Origin: JANWYQ01 sp034432445
GTDB lineage: Bacteria > Chloroflexota > Anaerolineae > JAAEKA01
Reading direction: 5' to 3'
Assembly (NCBI GenBank): GCA_034432445.1
Contig: DAOUBX010000025.1
Location: 1-64,000 of the forward strand
Length of the DNA stretch: 64,000 nucleotides
Below the pieces are notes generated by a model. That model was not told where the DNA came from, did no database searches, and worked only from the letters and a program-made list of their open reading frames with translations. A program made the position numbers and the translations under genes. The first letter of the stretch is position 1; each line of letters opens with the position of its first letter. Below, piece by piece: positions 16,653-25,288 of the stretch.

Positions 16653-18851
16653 ATGGCCCAATTCTCCGTCCGACAACACCGTACAGTGAGCGCGTGGCGG
16701 CCTGGCTGGCGTCTGATTGCTCTGTTGCTGTATGTCTTGCTGACTCTGATAATGACTTGGCCCCTGGCGCGTCAAGTGACTAGGGCTATTCCCGGGGACA
16801 GCTTTGACGGGTGGCAGAACTACTGGAATCTGTGGTGGATGCGTCAGGCGTGGCTGGTCGAGCACCAGTCACCCTATTTCACCACGCTTCTGCACTACCC
16901 GACAGGCGTAGACCTGCGCTTTCAGACCATGGCGCCGTTCAACGGCTTGACCTTCCTCAACGTACAGTTAGCAGGAAACATTTTCCTGGCCTACAACAGC
17001 GCCGTTCTGTTCAGCTTCGTGATCGGCGGCTATGGCGCCTACTTACTAGCTCTGTACGCCTTGCGTCAGGTTCACGCATCCTTGTCCTCACCGCGGCGTG
17101 CGTTCATCACGCACGCCGCCGCGTTTGTCGCTGGCATTGTCTTCGCCTTCTCTCCCTATCATTTCGCCCATCTGTTGGGACACTTGCAGCTTATAGCCTT
17201 GCAGTGGATCCCGTTCTATGTCCTGTATCTGGTGCGGGGGCTTGACCGAGCAGCTAATCGCCGTCTTGCCGCAGCCGACATTTTCAAGTTGGCAATGTTT
17301 TTGATACTCGTCGGCCTATGCGATTGGTATTATGTCATGTATTGCCTGTTGTTTACCGGCCTTGTGCTGGTTGTGCGTCTGGTGCAACATCAACTGGGCC
17401 GGCAAGGAATTGTGCTGATTGTTGGCGCCGGCGGTCTGGCAGGCCTCGCCTTGCTGCCTTTGCTTGGGCCGATGTTGCAGGGAGCGCGCGCCTGGGGTGG
17501 GACCTCCCTCCTGCGCGACTACTCGGAAACGATCAACCTCTCGGCCGACCTCTTGGCGTTTTTCACGCCACAGGTGTTTCATCCGCTCTGGGGCGACTGG
17601 GCTGCTGCCCGCAGCGCTGCGTTCACAGCTACGCGTAGCGAATTCACCGTTTTTGTGGGATATGGCGTTTTGTTTCTGGCGGGTGTAGTGTTAATCTATG
17701 CTATGCGAACCTCGGCTCGCCGCGATGCTGTGATTTGGCTCTTGGGCGCTTTCATGTTCGGCCTACTCGCTTTGGGCCCTGTTTTGCATGTTGCAGGCCG
17801 TACTGATCTGCTCCCCGGCGGACGTGCTATCCCTCTGCCCTACGCTTTGCTGTATGACTATGTGCCGTTCATCAAACTGAGCCGTTCAGTCAGCCGCATG
17901 ACGGTCATGGTCATGCTTTGCTTGGGCGTGACCTCGGCCTTCGGCTTGGTGTACCCAACTACTTGGCTAGCGCAGCGCCGCCGACGCCTTGCCTTGGTAG
18001 CACCGCTGGCGGCCGCCGGGCTGATCCTCTTCGAGTTCCTTGCCATCCCCTACCCCATGAGCCCGCCTGACACCCCTGCTTGGTACTTCGCACTGGCCAA
18101 TGAACCCACAACGCGCGCTGTGCTCAACTTGCCGGCCAACTGGCCAAGGCCTGGCTATTTGCTCTATCAGACCGTCCATGGCAAACCTTTGTCCACAGGT
18201 TATGTCACGCGCGATGATCCGCAAACGTTGCTGGAGCGCGCCCCGGTGCTCAGTCACTTCCGTTGGCTGGGACCTGATATTCACACGCAATCATTTGACC
18301 TGCAAGCGCACGGCATGCAGGTGCTGTATGACCTCCTGGGCGTGGGGTGGGTGGTTCTGGATCGCTACAAGATGCCGACCGGACTTGGGCGTACCTACAC
18401 CGAGTCAGCCGCGCAGGCCATCTTCGCTGCCGCCGATCAAGCGCCGATCTTCGCCGACGAACGTTTGACCGTCTACGCTGTGCAGGAACCGGCCCAGCGA
18501 CGGCCATACCTGGTGCTGGGAACGGACTGGACACCCCGCCAAACTGATGAACAAGGGCGCGTGTGGCGAACCTTGAGCAAGAAAGGAAGTGCTCTGGAGA
18601 TTGTCAATCCAGAGTCCGGCGACTTGACCCTCGTCTTAACCGTCCAAGGGATGCCAAACAGCAAGGTGCGCGCCATCGCGGCGGATGGCACGCACCTTGG
18701 CGAATGGACCCTGAGCGGAGGCATGGACGTGCTGCGTACTCAGCCCTTCTTTCGCAGCGCTGGCCGAAGCCAGTTGCGGCTGGCGACGGCCAACAATGAC
18801 AGCGCAGCCGAGCTTGTGATCTACGCCGTTGACGTCCTGCCCGCACCTTGA
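16653..18851 (+). CDS. Large polytopic membrane protein, GT-C glycosyltransferase-like
   Basis: The protein has 732 residues from ATG 16653. The N-terminal two thirds have about 10-12 membrane spans, with a large first extracytoplasmic loop of GT-C character (IPGDSFDGWQNYWNLWWM and HYPTGVDLRFQTM); an acidic residue in the first loop is a feature of GT-C enzymes. The final 200 residues form a soluble, beta-rich domain. This architecture resembles uncharacterised membrane proteins thought to transfer sugars from polyprenyl-phosphate donors. It begins 10 nt after the cyclodeaminase stop and abuts a convergent glycosyltransferase gene with no gap. Confidence 0.7.
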   Translation: MAQFSVRQHRTVSAWRPGWRLIALLLYVLLTLIMTWPLARQVTRAIPGDSFDGWQNYWNLWWMRQAWLVEHQSPYFTTLLHYPTGVDLRFQTMAPFNGLTFLNVQLAGNIFLAYNSAVLFSFVIGGYGAYLLALYALRQVHASLSSPRRAFITHAAAFVAGIVFAFSPYHFAHLLGHLQLIALQWIPFYVLYLVRGLDRAANRRLAAADIFKLAMFLILVGLCDWYYVMYCLLFTGLVLVVRLVQHQLGRQGIVLIVGAGGLAGLALLPLLGPMLQGARAWGGTSLLRDYSETINLSADLLAFFTPQVFHPLWGDWAAARSAAFTATRSEFTVFVGYGVLFLAGVVLIYAMRTSARRDAVIWLLGAFMFGLLALGPVLHVAGRTDLLPGGRAIPLPYALLYDYVPFIKLSRSVSRMTVMVMLCLGVTSAFGLVYPTTWLAQRRRRLALVAPLAAAGLILFEFLAIPYPMSPPDTPAWYFALANEPTTRAVLNLPANWPRPGYLLYQTVHGKPLSTGYVTRDDPQTLLERAPVLSHFRWLGPDIHTQSFDLQAHGMQVLYDLLGVGWVVLDRYKMPTGLGRTYTESAAQAIFAAADQAPIFADERLTVYAVQEPAQRRPYLVLGTDWTPRQTDEQGRVWRTLSKKGSALEIVNPESGDLTLVLTVQGMPNSKVRAIAADGTHLGEWTLSGGMDVLRTQPFFRSAGRSQLRLATANNDSAAELVIYAVDVLPAP

Positions 18852-20114
18852 CTACTGACCAGAGGGCGACTCTGCGGGGTGTTCTGTTGGCGTGAACCCT
18901 GCCCCGACCGGCTGACTGGCAGCCACCGCTTGGGCGTACACCTCCAGCGTGGCCCGGGCGATGCGCGACCAGGCAAACTGCGTGCGCACCGCCCGTCGCG
19001 CGCGCTGCGCACGCACGCGCGCAGCTGCAGGGTCCTCCAGCGTGCGCAGAATGCCCCACGCCAGCGAGTCAACATTGTCCGGGTAGATCGTAATACCCGT
19101 CTCCTCGTGAGTCACAACAGCGCCCAAACCGCCAACGTTCGACACAACCACCGGCGTACCGGCGGCCATGCTTTCCAGAGCCACGATACCAAACGGCTCG
19201 TAGCGGCTGGGAAACACGCAGCAGTGAGCGAGTAGGTACAGGCGGTCGCGGTCCTCATCGCTCAGGAAGCCGGAAAGCAACACCTTGTGTTCCAGCCCCA
19301 GCTCGCGCACACGGTTCTCCAGCCGAGTCATGAGCGGGCCCGTACCACCGATGATGAAGCGCGCCTGCGGACGACGCGCCAGAACCATCGTTGCCGACTC
19401 AACCAGCAAGTCGCTACCTTTCTCGTACACCAGCCGGCCTATGTTGAAGACGATTTCCTCATCGGGCTGGGCATAACGCAGCCGGAACGCGCTGTGATCC
19501 AACGACCTGATACGATCATAGCGCGCCGTGCGAACACCGTTGGGAATCACCGTGATCATAGTGCTGGGGACGCCGAAGAAGATCTCGACCTCGTGGGCCA
19601 TGGCCGGGCTGCAGGCAATGATCTTTTGGGACTGCTGCACCAGTTCCCGCTCTGCGCCGTCGATGCGCCATTCCAGGTCATGCATCACGTGCCCGCGCAG
19701 CCGACCACGCTCTGTGGCGTGGATCGTTGTCACCAACGGCACGGTATGCGCCGCGCTGTAGGCACGCGCCGCAAATCCCGTTAACCAGTCATGCGTGTGC
19801 ACCAAGTCGAATCGGCCTACTTCGGCGTGCAGCTGCTCGACCCGGCGCAGCAGTTGCTCGTTTACTGCTTGCACATCCTGGAAGTAAGAGGCGTGCAACG
19901 GTCGCTTTACGGCAACGCGGTGCACGTGCAAACGTCGGGATGACTTTCCGCCGCCCGCTCCGTTGCCGCTCTCGTCAACAAACGCCGGCGTGACCAGATG
20001 CAGCTCAAGGTTGGGGTCAGCCGCTAGAAGCTCGGGGGTCAGCTCCTGCACATGCTTGCCCATGCCGCCCGCAACGTGCGGAGGATATTCCCAGGACAAA
20101 ACTAGAATACGCAC
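18852..20114 (-). CDS. GT4 family glycosyltransferase (glycogen synthase-like)
   Basis: Cytoplasmic GT-B enzyme of 420 residues. The N-terminal half opens SWEYPPHVAGGMGKHVQEL, typical of bacterial glycogen/starch-synthase-like GT4 proteins, and contains HTHDWLTG. The C-terminal half has the donor-binding FNIGRLVYEKGSDLLV and the E-x7-E region PSRYEPFGIVALE. The start codon is GTG 20114; a methionine start is absent nearby. A convergent neighbour ends at 18851, directly adjacent to this TAG. It may act in storage or capsular glucan synthesis; acceptor unknown. Confidence 0.85.
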   Translation of the reverse strand: MRILVLSWEYPPHVAGGMGKHVQELTPELLAADPNLELHLVTPAFVDESGNGAGGGKSSRRLHVHRVAVKRPLHASYFQDVQAVNEQLLRRVEQLHAEVGRFDLVHTHDWLTGFAARAYSAAHTVPLVTTIHATERGRLRGHVMHDLEWRIDGAERELVQQSQKIIACSPAMAHEVEIFFGVPSTMITVIPNGVRTARYDRIRSLDHSAFRLRYAQPDEEIVFNIGRLVYEKGSDLLVESATMVLARRPQARFIIGGTGPLMTRLENRVRELGLEHKVLLSGFLSDEDRDRLYLLAHCCVFPSRYEPFGIVALESMAAGTPVVVSNVGGLGAVVTHEETGITIYPDNVDSLAWGILRTLEDPAAARVRAQRARRAVRTQFAWSRIARATLEVYAQAVAASQPVGAGFTPTEHPAESPSGQ

Positions 20115-20268
20115 TACTTAAACACCTACCTTGTGACCTATGTACTACTAAATTCCACACAGCGCCGCGGCGCCCTTCGGGCGGAAGCAGAAGACGGAGA
20201 CGCTTCAGCGAACTTCTGTATGGCAAATGGCGATTTCCTGGTGGGGGACCAGCCTGAAGCAGCCCTTG

Positions 20269-21393
20269 TCACTGGGCGTTGTCCTGCACGTACAACGGAG
20301 CTTCAGCCCACTGGCCGCAGCCGGTCTGCGGCTCACAGGCGTGATCGTCCCAGACGAAGCGCCCTGCGAGGCCGTTCCAGCCGCGCACCGCCACAGTGTG
20401 CAGAGCCTGGCGCACCAACGGACGCGCCAAGCTGCCGTGTTCCTCGTAAGCCAATGCTGCCGCGTCCAGCAGCAGATTGGTGGCGTCGTAGGCCAAAACT
20501 GCCTGCGGGCTAGGCGCTGTGGCCGCCAGATGCCGATAGGCGGCGCTGAACTGCGGCGACACTGCTGCGGCCGGCGGACCACTGCTCAACCAGGCGTCTG
20601 CTGCACAGGGTGCAGCGCGCCGAGCGAACACCGGCGATCCGACCTCAGGCCCACCCACCAGCGCCGTCGCGCCACCCGGCAAGGCGCAGAGCAAGGCTGC
20701 GCCGCGTTCGGCATCACCCAACCAAGCGACACCGCTGCCGCCAGGTACGTCGGCCGGGCCGGCCGCGAGTGGCAATACCTGCAGCGACACACCCAAGCGG
20801 TCAGCGGCGGTCTGGGCGCCGGCTAACGCGCCGGGTTGATCGCTGAAGACCACCGCGCGGTCGGCCGCACCCAAACGCACAAGCTCTGCCACGGCGGCGC
20901 CCCCAACCGCAAAGGGCGAGGCCGAAAGGCCCCAGCCACCGGTGACGTTGCCCTCCAAAGGCACGGGCGCAACCCAAGGCAGGTCTTGTGCTGCCAGCTC
21001 GGCCGCGGCTCCAACAGCCGTCGCTTCCTGTAGGGGGCCGATCACGCCGACCACGTCGCGATCCAGCCCTAGCTTGCTTGCCTGCATAGCGGCTTCCTCT
21101 GGACGGCCGTTGTCGTTGAGCGCCACCAGGGCGATTGCGTGACCGCCAATGCCACCCTGGGCGTTGCGCTCGGCAATCGCTAGCTTGACGGCGTACAGCG
21201 CAGCATAGCCATCTTCGCGGTACAGCTCCTCGAACGGCGCCACGAGACCGATCTTGATCACCGGACGCGTGCTGCCGTAACAGCCAGCAAGAGCCACGCT
21301 TAGGCATAGTAGAACTGTCACCCACCACAGCCGTGTGCGTCGGGTGACAAAAGCAGCTATGCCCACTAGTGGCTCACGTTGCGCTGTAATCAT
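20269..21393 (-). CDS. Solute-binding lipoprotein, branched-chain amino acid (Peripla_BP_6) type
   Basis: A lipoprotein of 374 residues. The hydrophobic signal WWVTVLLCLSVALAGC ends in a lipobox (LAGC), so the mature protein is membrane-tethered. The mature part follows the Leu/Ile/Val-binding fold: IKIGLVAPFEELYREDG, then LALxxxNAQGGIGG, GVIGPLQEATA and AYDATNLLLDAAA. No permease or ATPase genes adjoin it, so it is an orphan component or a sensor subunit. ATG 21393 is used; TTG 21444, directly after the mltG stop, is an alternative. Confidence 0.8.
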   Translation of the reverse strand: MITAQREPLVGIAAFVTRRTRLWWVTVLLCLSVALAGCYGSTRPVIKIGLVAPFEELYREDGYAALYAVKLAIAERNAQGGIGGHAIALVALNDNGRPEEAAMQASKLGLDRDVVGVIGPLQEATAVGAAAELAAQDLPWVAPVPLEGNVTGGWGLSASPFAVGGAAVAELVRLGAADRAVVFSDQPGALAGAQTAADRLGVSLQVLPLAAGPADVPGGSGVAWLGDAERGAALLCALPGGATALVGGPEVGSPVFARRAAPCAADAWLSSGPPAAAVSPQFSAAYRHLAATAPSPQAVLAYDATNLLLDAAALAYEEHGSLARPLVRQALHTVAVRGWNGLAGRFVWDDHACEPQTGCGQWAEAPLYVQDNAQ

Positions 21394-21444
21394 AGCAGAA
21401 AGCAATCGTCTGCGACCTTGCAGTTTGTTAACAGACGCCCCCAA

Positions 21445-22839
21445 CTACGGCTGACTAGGAACCGCCCCAGGGGAATACAACTTGGTGTTCACCTCGTGCT
21501 CAGCAAAGGTGCGCGCGAACACGTGCCGGCCGTCTTCGCCGGTGGCCACGAAGAAACAATACTGCGTCTCGGCCGGCCGGATAGCCGCCTCCAGCGCTGA
21601 TAGCCCGGGACTGGCAATGGGCCCCGGCGGCAGCCCTGGGTTCAAGTAGGTGTTATAGGGGTCTTGCACGAACTTATACTCCTCGACCGAGGCCGGCTTC
21701 CACCACCAGTCACCCGGCCGGCCGCGAGCATATTGCACCGTGGGATCGGCCTGCAAGTAAGCGCCACCAACTTCAGGCGCGCAGTACCCTGAAAGCCGAT
21801 TGCGGTAAACGCTGGCGATCAATGGCCGTTCGTCGGCTTGAACCGCCTCGCGCTCCACGATGGAAGCCAGCACCACGGCCTGGTAGAGGCTTAGGCCGGA
21901 CGCAGTCGCGGCCGCCCGCAGCTGCATGGGCACCTTCTCGTCGAAGTTGGTCAGCATGGAGCGCAAGAGGTCCGCCGGTTTTGCGCGAGCAGGAATGCGG
22001 TACGTGTCTGGGAAGAGATAGCCTTCTAAGCTGGCGCCGGGGGGACGATCGCTCAAGAAGTTATACTGCCCAATGCCGAGCGCCACCGGGTCACCTAGAC
22101 GGACTGCAGCCATGAAGGTGGACGCGTCCATGATCCCCTCATCTTCCAGCATCTCAGCAATCTGCTCGGCGCGCCAGCCCTCGGGCACGGTCACGACGAC
22201 CTCCCGCACAATGGCGCGCTGCAAGGCGCGAGCAATTTCGGGCATGGTCATGCTGGCGGTCAGCTCGAAATCACCGGCCTCGAGGCTCTTATCGATGCCG
22301 TTGTAGCGCATGTAGAGCGTGAACAAGCCCGCATCGCTGATCAGTCCCATCTCCTCCAGGCGATTGGCCACGGAGGTGGCTGTCTCCCCAGGTTCGATCG
22401 TAAACGGAATCGGCACAGTACCGGTGCCCAACGCCGTGCTCAGCACGGGCTGTTGCGCGCGCAGATACAAGCCGATCAACGTGTCTTCCAGGTTGTCTAA
22501 GCTCAAGGCCTGCCCGGCAGCTTGGCCCGGCCGCAGCAGACCAGGTGTCGAGCTAAGCTTGTCAGGCTGAGTCTGCCACTGCTGTGCCAAATGCTGTCGG
22601 CCGACGAAAAACATCAAACCCACGGCGCTCAGCGCCGCCAGAGTAATCCCTAGACGTAGGTATAGACGCGGATCGAGCAAGCGCAGAAACCAGGCCCGTG
22701 GCGATGGACGGGTGGGAGCAGGCTTGTCGCCGGGGAATAGGGGGCGGCGCGGGCGTGGCGGCAGAACACGCTGTTTGGGTACCGCACCCACAGTGCGGCG
22801 TTTGGCGTGTGGTGAGTACGATCGGTCGAAGTTAGCCAT
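21445..22839 (-). CDS. mltG: Endolytic murein transglycosylase MltG
   Basis: Inner-membrane lytic transglycosylase that trims nascent glycan strands during peptidoglycan synthesis. The protein is 464 residues with a Pro/Arg-rich cytoplasmic N-terminus (1-58), one membrane segment (about 63-82), a LysM-like segment with IEPGETATSVANRLEEMGLI, and the YceG domain with LEGYLFPDTYRI and LASIVEREAV, whose Glu is the expected catalytic residue, plus NTYLNPGLPPGPIASPG. It overlaps ruvX by 8 nt, the common mltG-ruvX pairing. Confidence 0.95.
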   Translation of the reverse strand: MANFDRSYSPHAKRRTVGAVPKQRVLPPRPRRPLFPGDKPAPTRPSPRAWFLRLLDPRLYLRLGITLAALSAVGLMFFVGRQHLAQQWQTQPDKLSSTPGLLRPGQAAGQALSLDNLEDTLIGLYLRAQQPVLSTALGTGTVPIPFTIEPGETATSVANRLEEMGLISDAGLFTLYMRYNGIDKSLEAGDFELTASMTMPEIARALQRAIVREVVVTVPEGWRAEQIAEMLEDEGIMDASTFMAAVRLGDPVALGIGQYNFLSDRPPGASLEGYLFPDTYRIPARAKPADLLRSMLTNFDEKVPMQLRAAATASGLSLYQAVVLASIVEREAVQADERPLIASVYRNRLSGYCAPEVGGAYLQADPTVQYARGRPGDWWWKPASVEEYKFVQDPYNTYLNPGLPPGPIASPGLSALEAAIRPAETQYCFFVATGEDGRHVFARTFAEHEVNTKLYSPGAVPSQP

Positions 22840-23368
22840 AGATGAACTCCGTCAGCGATGCATCTGGGTCACCGGCATCGACCGACGCCGGTTGCCCGCG
22901 CCGCTGATCGAGATAGTCTTGTAAGATCACGGCTGCCGCTGCTGCATCCAGCGCCTGCCGCGGTCGTCGTCGGCTCCCTTGCACCAGTCGCTGCTCGGCC
23001 GCCTGCGTCGAGCCGTATTCGTCCCAAAGCACATAGGGTAGACGCAGTGCCGTGGCCAGCCGCCAAGCGTAGCGGGCAACCTTTTTGCCCTGCGGGCCTT
23101 CGCTGCCATCGGCGTTGAGCGGGTGACCGACGACAAGGCCCACGGCCCGGCGTTCAGCCGCTACCCGTCCCAGCCGCTGGAAATCCTCCTGGCGCGAGCC
23201 GCGGTGCAGGACCAAGAGCGGTGTAGCCAGCAATTGGGTAGCGTCGCTCACGGCAACGCCAATGCGTCGTTCGCCGACATCGATGCCCAATAGGCAGCCG
23301 CTGCCGGGCAATGGCTGCGAGCTCGCGTCGTCAGGCCCGTCTGGCGCTACCGCCTGCTCAACAGACAT
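22832..23368 (-). CDS. ruvX: Holliday junction resolvase-like protein RuvX (YqgF)
   Basis: RNase H-fold nuclease of the YqgF family, implicated in 16S rRNA 3'-end processing and possibly Holliday junction resolution. The core motif LLGIDVGERRIGVAVSD carries the first acidic residue, VVGHPLNADGSEG follows, WDEYGSTQAAEQRL carries the conserved E, and LDAAAAAVILQDYL the last D. The start is uncertain: ATG 23368 gives 178 residues, and TTG 23407 would add 13. A 111-bp repeat lies 30-70 nt upstream of the candidate starts. Confidence 0.9.
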   Translation of the reverse strand: MSVEQAVAPDGPDDASSQPLPGSGCLLGIDVGERRIGVAVSDATQLLATPLLVLHRGSRQEDFQRLGRVAAERRAVGLVVGHPLNADGSEGPQGKKVARYAWRLATALRLPYVLWDEYGSTQAAEQRLVQGSRRRPRQALDAAAAAVILQDYLDQRRGQPASVDAGDPDASLTEFIYG

Positions 23369-23437
23369 ACCGGCGACGCCGGCTGGCAATGCAGTCTCCA
23401 AATGCAATCTCCATAGATGCCTTACCGGCAGTCCAGG

Positions 23438-23548
23438 ACAACTATTCAGCCCTAGGTGCCGGGCACTTAAGTCTGCGCTGGCCAGGGCGTCTGCAGAGCC
23501 GGCTCAAGCTGTAAACCGGTCGCAAGTGCCCGGCGCCTGAATAGTCAC
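23438..23548. repeat. 111-bp inverted-repeat element, copy D
   Basis: Ends are ACAACTATTCAG and CTGAATAGTCAC; inner boxes are GGTGCCGGGCACTTA and CGCAAGTGCCCGGCGCC. It is nearly identical along its whole length, including the interior, to copy E at 45581-45691, which indicates recent common origin. It occupies most of the gap between the baseplate-J-like gene and ruvX. Confidence 0.8.
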
Positions 23549-23563
23549 AGTCCAGGTTAGTTG

Positions 23564-25285
23564 TCATCGCGCCAACTGCACGCGCACGAGCGTGCGGAAC
23601 GGCAACCAGGGCACGCGGTCGGCCACCGGCATGGGCAGCCAATCGTAGTCGAAGCGGCGCAGAATCGGCAACAACCACTCTGGGCTGAGCGAGATCTCTG
23701 GTGGTTTTTGCAAACGCCATTCCGCTTGTAACTTGCTGACCGCTTCCGTTGGTGGTAGGCCACGAATTGTGGCGCGCACGGCCGCCGGGTCAATGTCAAG
23801 CACCGCCTGGGCACTCGCAGTCACGTCAAACTGGATCACCGGTGTGCCGTCGTCGAGCTGGCTGACTGTCGCCGGACCGCGCGTGTAGGTCACTGTATCG
23901 GCCAGCAGACGGCCGCGGCGGGGCAGGTTGTCGCTGAGGGCCTGCAACGCCAGCTCGTCAGCGGCCTTGCCATCGACGGCGAGCGCCGTTGCCAGCAGAC
24001 GCAACCTCAAGTTGACCTGGTTGGCCACCTCGTCGGTAAAGCGATCGTAGGTCTCCTCAACGACCAACGTGCCGACAGTCTCCGGTGGGACGAACTCCCC
24101 CTCCTCGAGCAGTTGGCCGAGCGCAGCGTAGGCTTTCTGCTTGACCTGCTGCTCTAGCCGGTTGCGCAGCCGGTCCTTGTCGCCTTGGGTAACCACCGCC
24201 ACCGGTTTCACGTTGCCGCCGCCCGTAGCAGCGGGGTTGACAACGTTCACCAGCGGCGCCAGCGGCCCTTCCACCGTGTTGATCGCGAAGGCGCGCACGT
24301 TGCCTGACGGGCCGGGCTCCAGCGCTGCGATCGGCACGGTAACGCGTGCACCGATGCCACCCGGCAGCTCGGCCGGCGCCAGGGTCTGAAAGCGCACGTT
24401 AGCGCCGGTCGAAGTCGAGACAACCGTGCCGGCCGGAATCTGCTGGGGGGTTGGGCCGCGGTTGGTGAAGACAACGCTCCCCTGGGCTGCTTGGTCAGGC
24501 GCCGACTTGGTGCCCGTCGCCTCGATCGAGTCGTCCCCTTCCACGCGCTGACCGATACGGCGGGCAGGCACGATGCGACGCTGAGTGTCAACGATGTCCA
24601 CGGTAGGCAACGCAGTGACGGTCACCGTGCCCGTCACCGGCTCCAGCGCCGGCACAAGGGTGACTGTCGCCGCAGGAACGATGAAGGCCAGCGTCCCCGA
24701 CACGGCAACCACGGCCACGACTAGCAACACAGCAAGGAATAGGGTCTCGAGCCAGGCCGGCAACGGTCGCGCGGGGTCGCCTTGAGTCAAGGTGATGCGA
24801 CGAAAGCGCGCCGGCAGAAAACCTCGGCGCAGCGCGCTGACCCTGACATGCGGGCTGCGACGGGGCGGCGGTGGCTGATACTCACCGACGACAGCGGACG
24901 AACTGTGCCACGTCGCTCGGTTTACGGCGCTGTCCACGGTCCCAAAGACCGGTAGACCGGCCTCAGCCGCCAATCGACGCACGGTGCTCTGCCGGGTGAC
25001 GATGGCTACCGGCAGGCCCAACCCTTCCGCTTGACGACGCAGCACCTGAAAACTGACCAAGCCGGACCGCGCCAACGTGGTTGCACGCCGCGGGACGACA
25101 AGAACCAGCCGGCCGTTGCTGCATTGTGCGACAATCTGGCGCAAACCGGCGGCTGTGATGTCTGGGGGCAAATCAACCACGTGGGTCTGCCCGCCGCCTG
25201 ATGAGTTGTCGAAACCGGGGCCACCGGCGTTGTCTTGCGTTGCAACGTGGCCCACAGTCAGAGTACTTTGTGGATCGCTCAGCAC
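23564..25285 (-). CDS. Membrane protein with baseplate J/gp47-like domain
   Basis: The protein has 573 residues. Residues about 1-110 form a Rossmann-like domain (VLVVPRRATTLARSGLVSFQ). A Pro/Arg linker (PPPPRRSPHVRV) precedes one membrane span (about 183-205, LFLAVLLVVAVVAVSGTLAF). The extracytoplasmic rest resembles the baseplate J family: VFTNRGPTPQQIPAGTVV, FQTLAPAELPGG, then VNPAATGGGN. It lacks neighbouring tail or contractile-injection genes. GTG 25285 begins 3 nt after the alaS stop, so the two are likely cotranscribed. The function is unknown. Confidence 0.7.
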   Translation of the reverse strand: MLSDPQSTLTVGHVATQDNAGGPGFDNSSGGGQTHVVDLPPDITAAGLRQIVAQCSNGRLVLVVPRRATTLARSGLVSFQVLRRQAEGLGLPVAIVTRQSTVRRLAAEAGLPVFGTVDSAVNRATWHSSSAVVGEYQPPPPRRSPHVRVSALRRGFLPARFRRITLTQGDPARPLPAWLETLFLAVLLVVAVVAVSGTLAFIVPAATVTLVPALEPVTGTVTVTALPTVDIVDTQRRIVPARRIGQRVEGDDSIEATGTKSAPDQAAQGSVVFTNRGPTPQQIPAGTVVSTSTGANVRFQTLAPAELPGGIGARVTVPIAALEPGPSGNVRAFAINTVEGPLAPLVNVVNPAATGGGNVKPVAVVTQGDKDRLRNRLEQQVKQKAYAALGQLLEEGEFVPPETVGTLVVEETYDRFTDEVANQVNLRLRLLATALAVDGKAADELALQALSDNLPRRGRLLADTVTYTRGPATVSQLDDGTPVIQFDVTASAQAVLDIDPAAVRATIRGLPPTEAVSKLQAEWRLQKPPEISLSPEWLLPILRRFDYDWLPMPVADRVPWLPFRTLVRVQLAR

Positions 25286-25288
25286 AGG

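Noticed and set aside
23564..25285. Prophage or contractile injection system, suggested by the baseplate-J-like domain
   Set aside because: No tail, sheath, spike or integrase genes are nearby, and both neighbours are housekeeping genes.
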